Origin: an uncultured Pseudomonadota bacterium
Lineage (GTDB): Bacteria > Myxococcota_A > UBA9042 > CAIXZC01
Direction: 5' to 3'
DNA length: 9,412 nucleotides
NCBI GenBank assembly: GCA_937884235.1
Contig: CALGBT010000321.1
Span: forward strand, 1 to 9,412
The position numbers and the translations under genes are program-made. The notes beneath the pieces were generated by a model. That model ran no database searches. It had not been told where the DNA came from and was given only the letters and a program-made list of their open reading frames with translations. Shown piece after piece: positions 1-5,309 of the stretch. Positions within the stretch are counted from its first letter, which is position 1. Each line of letters starts with the position of its first letter.

Positions 1-369
1 TTTGCCATGGAGTTGGACTGCGACTTTGCCAAATTCGCCATCACCGTCCCCTATCCGGGGTCGGCTCTCTACGAAGAGCTGCGGGGCCAAATTGATAGTC
101 GACAATTCGAGAAGTTCACTTCGTGGTACAACTGGGCATCGGGGCGTGACGAGCTGATCTATTCGCCTGAGGGGATGACGGTGCAGGAGCTGATCTCGGT
201 TCAGCGCCTCGGAATGCTGCGTTTCTATGCTCGCCCCACTCAGGTATTCCGGCATCTTCGGAAGGGGACGATCCGCCCCCGGGCCATGGCGCTGGGGGCC
301 TCGGTCCTCCTGGACGGGGCCTTGCGCAGCGTCGCCGACCGCTTGCGCATCAAGGGTTTCTGGCGCTAG
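1..369 (+). CDS. C-terminal part of a B12-binding-type radical SAM protein (5' end outside window)
   Basis: The reading frame is open from base 1, so the ATG at 7 is probably internal and only the last 122 residues are visible. The segment with Asp-Phe-Ala-Lys-Phe followed by a Pro-Tyr-Pro-Gly-Ser-Ala-Leu-Tyr-Glu-Glu stretch (about residues 9-26) resembles the end of the TIM barrel in B12-binding radical SAM enzymes, where a 'P-x-PGT-x-LY' signature is usual. It is followed by the typical helical tail with a 'R-FYARP' element (about residues 74-78), where family members often read 'FYlRP'. The Cys-x3-Cys-x2-Cys cluster and cobalamin domain would lie upstream and cannot be checked. Substrate and pathway cannot be inferred; relatives act in tetrapyrrole, hopanoid, lipid and natural-product methylation or ring chemistry. 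It ends in TAG at 367-369, 77 nt before the TPR lipoprotein gene on the same strand, so co-transcription is possible. The family call rests on the tail only. Confidence 0.72.
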   Translation, partial: FAMELDCDFAKFAITVPYPGSALYEELRGQIDSRQFEKFTSWYNWASGRDELIYSPEGMTVQELISVQRLGMLRFYARPTQVFRHLRKGTIRPRAMALGASVLLDGALRSVADRLRIKGFWR

Positions 370-433
370 ATCGCAGGGTTGCGCGAAGGTCTTTCCACTT
401 TGGCCATTATCTGGGAGAATGGGGGCGCGCAAC

Positions 434-439
434 AGGAGG
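434..439 (+). promoter_or_regulatory. Shine-Dalgarno site of the TPR lipoprotein gene
   Basis: AGGAGG lies 7 nt before the ATG at 447, an ideal spacing. It fixes the start at 447 rather than the in-frame ATG at 468, which would remove the basic N-terminal residues of the signal peptide. The rest of the 370-446 gap shows no convincing promoter; CATTAT at 405-410 is a weak -10 look-alike without a well-spaced -35 partner. Confidence 0.8.
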
Positions 440-446
440 TTCATCC

Positions 447-2027
447 ATGACAGGCCGTCGTTTCGAAATGGTTCTCGTTCTCATGATTGCCACGGCGCTG
501 GGCATCGGTTGCCAGGAGGCCCCCAAGCCCGAGGAACAGGTCGCACCAGCTCCAGCCCCGGCAACCCCCGAGGCCGAGGCAGCCGCTGAGGTTCCGGCCG
601 ACGGTGGTGCGTCACTGGCATCTGATATTCGGGAGGCCCCCCTGACTGACGTTACTGGCGAGCTTGAGACGGCCCCGGAAGCAGCCTTCGCCACAGTCGA
701 CATCGTGCTCGCCCTCAATGTGAACTCGGATGCTGTCGTGATGCCGCCAGCGGATGTCGCCGCGGCCGCATCGGTGGATTCCGTCACCCCCCTCACCGAC
801 GCACAGGTGGTACCAGCAGATGCTGTTGCTCCCGCAGACGTGACTGGTGCCAGCGAAAGTCCGGCCTCTCCGGATACCGTGGTGGCACCTGCTGAGGTGG
901 TTCCAGCCGTTGCCACTGACGTAGTCGCGGTGGCGACTACGGATGCGGTGGCCAAGTCTTCTTTTGACCAAGACGCATCCCGAAAGGTCTTCGAGGAATT
1001 CAAGAAGTTCGTGGAGAAGGCCGATTTTGAAAAAGGGGCACAACTCCTCGAAGAGTGGCTCAAACGTTCCCCCATGGATCTGGTGAACCGGCAGAATCTG
1101 ATCCATGTGCTGCTTAAACTGGAGCAGTACGAAAGGGCCTTGCCGCACCTGCAATTCATGGCCGATGAAGCCGAGAGCAAGGGGGAATGGCTGGGTCATC
1201 TTGGCCGGGCGTTGGTCAAAGTAGGGGAATACGCCCGGGCGGCGGAAGCACTGGCTGCTGCGCTGGAACTTCGACCCGAAGACGTGGACCTGCTCCTGGA
1301 CCTGGCTCGAGTCCATTCCACGCGCAAGGACTGGTCAGCAAGTAAGGCCGTGCTGGAAGATGGACTACGGGGTCAGAAGCGGTTGCCAGAACTGCTCACA
1401 GAGTTAGCTCCGGTCCTCGTGGAGTTGGGGGAATACAAAGATGCTTCCGCCCGTTTCAAACAGCTCCAGCGTTTGCAGCCCTCCTACGAAACCGCGTTGA
1501 CCATGGCCAAGATTGCGTCGCAGTACGAGCGCTGTGAAGATGTTGTCGATGCCCTGGCTGACTGGGAGAAGGACTTCTTGGATGAGACACCCCATCTGCT
1601 GCTGGGGGCCTGCGCTTCCAAGGCGGATGAAAAGGTCAAGGCGCAGAAGCATTTTCTCCTGGGTCTAAAGGCCAACGATAAGTGCTTCTACTGTGCCATG
1701 TGGCTGGGGGACATCTATCTCGACTCGCAGGATTGGGAGAACGCAGTGAAGTACTATGCCCTGGCGGCACCTATCAACCCCCGGGACCACCGGCCCTTCC
1801 ATCAACTTGGCAAGGCTCTGGCCAACCAGGGCAAGCACATCGAGGCTGCCCGTGCCTTGCAGAAGGCCGACGAACGCAAACCCAAGGATGTGGATATTCT
1901 CTATCCGCTGGGCATGGAACTGGTCCAGGCCGGCGAAAAAGCGGCTGCCTGGGATGTCTGGGCGAAGCTGGAGCCCCTCCACCGAGAGCACGCCGACGAA
2001 ATCAAGGCACTCCTAATTCCCAGGTAG
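447..2027 (+). CDS. TPR-repeat lipoprotein with Ala/Val/Pro-rich linker
   Basis: Complete 526-residue protein. A short basic N-terminus (Thr-Gly-Arg-Arg) and a hydrophobic stretch (residues 8-21) lead to LGIGC with Cys22, a lipobox-like sequence whose Leu is one place further from Cys than usual. It is therefore probably a lipid-anchored envelope protein. Residues 23 to about 170 are a low-complexity linker rich in Ala, Val, Pro, Thr and Asp with loose 'PADV/PAEV' repeats. From about 176 to 515 the protein is helical with roughly nine or ten 34-residue TPR-like units; clear ones contain LGRALVKVGEYARAAEAL (about 252-269), LGDIYLDSQDWENAVKYY (about 420-437) and LGKALANQGKHIEAARAL (about 454-471). 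TPRs bind protein partners, so a scaffold or assembly role is likely, but no specific function is recognised. Besides Cys22 there are Cys363, Cys389, Cys413 and Cys416, the last two forming a C-x2-C pair. It ends with TAG directly followed by TAA. Confidence 0.9.
   Translation: MTGRRFEMVLVLMIATALGIGCQEAPKPEEQVAPAPAPATPEAEAAAEVPADGGASLASDIREAPLTDVTGELETAPEAAFATVDIVLALNVNSDAVVMPPADVAAAASVDSVTPLTDAQVVPADAVAPADVTGASESPASPDTVVAPAEVVPAVATDVVAVATTDAVAKSSFDQDASRKVFEEFKKFVEKADFEKGAQLLEEWLKRSPMDLVNRQNLIHVLLKLEQYERALPHLQFMADEAESKGEWLGHLGRALVKVGEYARAAEALAAALELRPEDVDLLLDLARVHSTRKDWSASKAVLEDGLRGQKRLPELLTELAPVLVELGEYKDASARFKQLQRLQPSYETALTMAKIASQYERCEDVVDALADWEKDFLDETPHLLLGACASKADEKVKAQKHFLLGLKANDKCFYCAMWLGDIYLDSQDWENAVKYYALAAPINPRDHRPFHQLGKALANQGKHIEAARALQKADERKPKDVDILYPLGMELVQAGEKAAAWDVWAKLEPLHREHADEIKALLIPR
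920..941. repeat. Perfect 9-bp inverted repeat, 4-nt loop, inside the TPR lipoprotein linker
   Basis: CGTAGTCGC (920-928) and GCGACTACG (933-941) are exact reverse complements around a GGTG loop (929-932). It lies in the coding sequence for the Asp-Val-Val-Ala-Val-Ala-Thr-Thr part of the low-complexity linker. No T-tract follows, so it does not look like an intrinsic terminator. It may be a by-product of the GTA/GTC/GCG/ACT codon mixture of this linker. Confidence 0.6.
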
Positions 2028-2045
2028 TAACTTGTCACCTGATGG

Positions 2046-5000
2046 CTATAGTGTCTCCACCAGCCCATTGCGAGTGAAGATCAGCTTGAGCTCGATGGCA
2101 CTCTCATTCAGGCCCACGAGTTGGGCCAGCACCTTGCGATAGAGAGCCATCTGCGGGCGATAGTGCTCAATGGCTTTGGTCAGGGCGCCGGCCAGTTCGA
2201 GATTCGAGGTCTTGTAGTCGAGAATGGTGGCCGACGAAGGGCGGCCAGCCTGGTCGCGCAGCAGTTGCACTCGGTCAAAACAGCCGGAGACCCAGTGGCC
2301 TTCCACCAGCGCCTCGAATTGCTGCTCCCGCCAAAGCTCCGCATCAGAGTCGGGGCGGGCCAGTGCAGCCAGAACGGCAGCCGAGGCCAGGGAGATCCGC
2401 AATTGCCCTTCAGCTCGCGCCCAGACGTCGTCTGCACAAACGATGCGTGCCCGGCCCGCAGCAATGGCAGCCTCTGCGTCCGCATTGTCGCTCCACATGA
2501 TTTCTTCGAATAGAGCATGAACCGCGGTGCCCAGTTCCAGGGCGGCCAGTGAGGTTGGGGCGAAGAGCGAGCTGGCCAGCACGGAGCTTTCTTCTTCGCC
2601 CGAAGGTGTCCGACGGGGATGACGCATGCGGCGAGGGGCAACCGGCGTGGCCGGGACTCCTTCAGGAATTGGTGCCGAAGGCTTCGGCACCGCGGCCTTG
2701 AACCAGTCAGGGTCGCCGTTCCGGTAGAGGCAGTGGGCCTGGGTTGGTTCGCCGCCGTGGGCAGTCAGTTCCACGGCCGAAAGTGGGCCCGCCCCGGCGA
2801 GCGCTCGACGTAGCAAGGAAGAGGGGTAGATGGTGCCGCTGCTGCCGGCCCCCTCAGTGCCCACCAGGATGAGTGCTCGAGCGGCTCGGGTGAGTGCGAC
2901 ATAGAGAAGACAGAGTGCCTCGTAGGCATTCTGGTCGGAGAGGCTCGCCAGTTCTGCGGCCAGCACAGCGTCGGCCTCAGCGATGGTGCGTGGCGGTAGC
3001 AGCAGCGCCCACTCTGGCTCTCGCCCCAACGAATCTCCTCGATGGAGGTGAATCCCAGTCTTCTGTACCGTTGCCATGCCGTTCTTGCCCTCAAGTTCGG
3101 GCAGAATGACCAGATCAAACTCCAGCCCTTTGGACTTGTGAATGGTCATGACCCTGACGGCCTCGGGATTTCCCTCCTCGCCCACCTGATACTTGCTGAC
3201 GAAATCGACGAAATCGAGGACCCGGCGCTGGCCGCTCTGGTCAAAGAGGGCCGCCGCCACCGCCAGTTGTTCAAGCCGCTTTGCATCGGCACCATCCACC
3301 AACCCGGCGCTGGCCAGGCGGCTGGCAAAATGGCGACAGGTCCCTTCGAAACCATCGCCAGACAACTGCTCCAGAATGCTCAGCGCGGGAACTGCGAAGC
3401 GGCCGTCGGCGTCCCGCAGCAAGGTCCCCGCCGGGACCATTTCGAGGTGCCGCCGGGCATAGCTGTCGCCGGGGTGCGCGGCGGCTTGTAGCAGCGACAG
3501 AAAGGCCCGCACCGCCGAGGAATCGAGGAGACCGTAGTCGCCTTCCCAGGTAACGGGTATTCCTGCCCGGCGCAGGCGCGCCACGGCCCGTAGGCCAAAG
3601 TTGCCCGACCGCACCAGGACTGCGGCCGTCAAGCCCCGCTCCCAGGGACGGATCTCCTGTAACCGAGTGGTGACGAGCTCCATGCGGCAAGCTTCGTGGG
3701 CTTCCTTGTTCATGCCCTTGGGCTTCTCGACGTCATGGAATTCGACACATCCTGCCAGATCTTGATGGTGTGCTTTGTGCACTTGCCAGCCCACTTGCCA
3801 TTCATCCTGGACTTCCTGGGAGAGGCCGCTGCTGTCGAGGTCGCCAAAGACCCGGTTCACGGCCTCCATGATCACCGGACTCGAACGGTAGGAGGTGGCC
3901 AGATGTTGAACCTCGATGCGCTCTTGACCACGGTTATAGTGGTCAAGAATGCGGCCGAAGAGCGTGTGATCACCGTAGCGCCAGGCGTAGATGGCCTGCT
4001 TGATGTCCCCCACATAGAAGAACGAGCGATTGCCGTCCCCAGAATTCAATATCTCGTCAGCCAGATTGGAGAGGGCTCGCCACTGCACGGTACTGGTATC
4101 TTGAAACTCGTCCAGGAGCCAATGGTCAAAGGTGCCGTCCAACCGGTAGTCAATATAGAGGCGGTCGGATTCCTGGAGGCCAGAGAGAACGGGCAGGCCC
4201 CCTGAGCCGCCGCGGCCAAGCAGATACTGGATATCCTGAAAGGTCAGTTGTCCGGCCCCTCGCACCAACTGTTCATAGGTATTCTCAAAGGCCGCCAGGA
4301 GGTGGCCCATACCGTTGGTGCGTGTCATATGGAGTGTCAGGACACTGCCGATAACGTGACGCACCAGCGCGGCTAGAGGCTGACAGAGATTCACCGGGAG
4401 TTCCACCGGAGTCTTGCCGCCGATGGTCATGGCACAGCCATGGGCTTCCATGGTGGCAAGGTGCTCTGGGACCTTGCCCAGGAAAAATGCTATCTGGTTT
4501 TCCGGCTTGAGCCCCGGGTTGAACTCAGGTACCTCCTGGGCCAGGGCCTCAAAGCGGGCCCGTCTTGCGGGCGTAAGCCCGGCTTCCGCCGCTGCCTGCT
4601 GGAGCTGCTCCGCGGTCTCCCGCAACTCCTCTTCAGTGAGGGTTGGGCTGGGTACCTCCCTTCCCCAGATCAGGGATGGTTCACCCCACAGCTCCGGGGA
4701 CGGGGCGTCGAGGAAATAGCGATGGGAACTGGCTACAAATTCCTGGAGCCGAGCCGTGAAGCTACGGCCCTCCTGGCCAAAGGTGGCCCGCTTGAACTGC
4801 TCGAGGAAGTCGGCACGTTGCTCCGGGCCGTGGGTGCGACTGAGGACCCGGTCCAGGACCTCAGTCAGGGCCAGACCGGCGGCATGGTCATCCATAATGT
4901 CCATTGCGCCAGTGAGGCCGAATTCGAACGGAAAGGCCCGAATCACACTAACGAAGAAGCTGTCCAGAGTACCAATCCTGGCGACATGTAGTTGGTCGAT

Positions 5001-5309
5001 GAGGCTGCGCAGAACGGCCCGGACATCGGCGTAGCTGAGGGTGGTGCCCGCCCCCAGGTAGCCTGCTGCTGCCAGGTCCATGGCCAGAGCGCCGGCACCT
5101 TCCTGGGTGGCAGCGGCGGTGGCCAGGCGGGTGAGGATCTTGTCAAGGATTTCGCCTGCCGCCTTACGCGAGAAGGTGAGGGCGACAATGCGCGCCGGTG
5201 AGACTCCGGCCAGCAGCAGGGCAATGTAACGGTTGGCAAGCTGGAAGGTCTTTCCGGAGCCGGCCGATGCGGCGATTACGCGATGGGTAATGGCGGGGGA
5301 TTTGGTCAT
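2046..5309 (-). CDS. addA: AddA-like ATP-dependent helicase/exonuclease subunit (UvrD/RecB family)
   Basis: 1087 residues, slightly short for AddA (usually about 1150-1250). With AddB it unwinds and resects DNA double-strand ends in the cytoplasm, preparing 3' tails for RecA. SF1A helicase motifs appear in order: Walker A ASAGSGKT (14-21); motif Ia ALTFSRKAAGEI (43-54); GTLDSF near 113; motif II DEFQDT (400-405); motif III GDIKQAIYAWR (434-444); motif IV SYRSSP (473-478); motif V TIHKSKGLEF (722-731); motif VI YVALTR (803-808). A basic, Pro-rich linker near 870-915 leads to a RecB-type PD-(D/E)XK nuclease: His931, Asp1012 in GCFDR, Asp1031-Tyr-Lys1033 and Gln1053-x3-Tyr1057. All expected catalytic residues are present, so both activities should be intact. 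The ATG overlaps the addB stop by 4 nt and follows AGGAGGTG, implying translational coupling. Other RecB-like helicases are alternatives, but the AddB-like partner supports AddA. Confidence 0.93.
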   Translation of the reverse strand: MTKSPAITHRVIAASAGSGKTFQLANRYIALLLAGVSPARIVALTFSRKAAGEILDKILTRLATAAATQEGAGALAMDLAAAGYLGAGTTLSYADVRAVLRSLIDQLHVARIGTLDSFFVSVIRAFPFEFGLTGAMDIMDDHAAGLALTEVLDRVLSRTHGPEQRADFLEQFKRATFGQEGRSFTARLQEFVASSHRYFLDAPSPELWGEPSLIWGREVPSPTLTEEELRETAEQLQQAAAEAGLTPARRARFEALAQEVPEFNPGLKPENQIAFFLGKVPEHLATMEAHGCAMTIGGKTPVELPVNLCQPLAALVRHVIGSVLTLHMTRTNGMGHLLAAFENTYEQLVRGAGQLTFQDIQYLLGRGGSGGLPVLSGLQESDRLYIDYRLDGTFDHWLLDEFQDTSTVQWRALSNLADEILNSGDGNRSFFYVGDIKQAIYAWRYGDHTLFGRILDHYNRGQERIEVQHLATSYRSSPVIMEAVNRVFGDLDSSGLSQEVQDEWQVGWQVHKAHHQDLAGCVEFHDVEKPKGMNKEAHEACRMELVTTRLQEIRPWERGLTAAVLVRSGNFGLRAVARLRRAGIPVTWEGDYGLLDSSAVRAFLSLLQAAAHPGDSYARRHLEMVPAGTLLRDADGRFAVPALSILEQLSGDGFEGTCRHFASRLASAGLVDGADAKRLEQLAVAAALFDQSGQRRVLDFVDFVSKYQVGEEGNPEAVRVMTIHKSKGLEFDLVILPELEGKNGMATVQKTGIHLHRGDSLGREPEWALLLPPRTIAEADAVLAAELASLSDQNAYEALCLLYVALTRAARALILVGTEGAGSSGTIYPSSLLRRALAGAGPLSAVELTAHGGEPTQAHCLYRNGDPDWFKAAVPKPSAPIPEGVPATPVAPRRMRHPRRTPSGEEESSVLASSLFAPTSLAALELGTAVHALFEEIMWSDNADAEAAIAAGRARIVCADDVWARAEGQLRISLASAAVLAALARPDSDAELWREQQFEALVEGHWVSGCFDRVQLLRDQAGRPSSATILDYKTSNLELAGALTKAIEHYRPQMALYRKVLAQLVGLNESAIELKLIFTRNGLVETL
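2671..2691. repeat. 21-bp near-perfect palindrome (10-bp arms, 1-nt centre) inside addA
   Basis: GGTGCCGAAG (2671-2680) and CTTCGGCACC (2682-2691) are exact reverse complements around the single G at 2681. As RNA it would fold as a 9-bp, mostly G-C stem closed by three bases. It encodes the Val-Pro-Lys-Pro-Ser-Ala-Pro segment of the linker between the helicase and nuclease domains of AddA (about residues 873-880). No T-run follows on either strand. Confidence 0.65.
3922..3948. repeat. Perfect 10-bp inverted repeat, 7-nt loop, inside addA
   Basis: TCTTGACCAC (3922-3931) and GTGGTCAAGA (3939-3948) are exact reverse complements separated by GGTTATA. On the addA coding strand it spans the codons for Leu-Asp-His-Tyr-Asn-Arg-Gly-Gln (about residues 455-462), between helicase motifs III and IV. 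The shape fits either an operator-like dyad or an mRNA hairpin. No poly-T follows, so it is not an intrinsic terminator. Confidence 0.65.

Noticed and set aside
407..1180. 257-codon open frame on the minus strand opposite the TPR lipoprotein
   Set aside because: It mirrors the Ala/Val/Thr-rich linker codons, giving a Ser/Ala/Thr-rich low-complexity product with no family features. The plus-strand gene has a strong ribosome site and clear TPR content.
612..1316. 234-codon open frame on the minus strand, His/Arg/Gly-rich
   Set aside because: Shadow of the TPR lipoprotein in another frame; no domain and no ribosome site.
2021..2041. Possible bidirectional terminator between the TPR gene and addA
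   Set aside because: Only five base pairs with an 11-nt loop, no G-C-rich extension and no T-tract on either strand.
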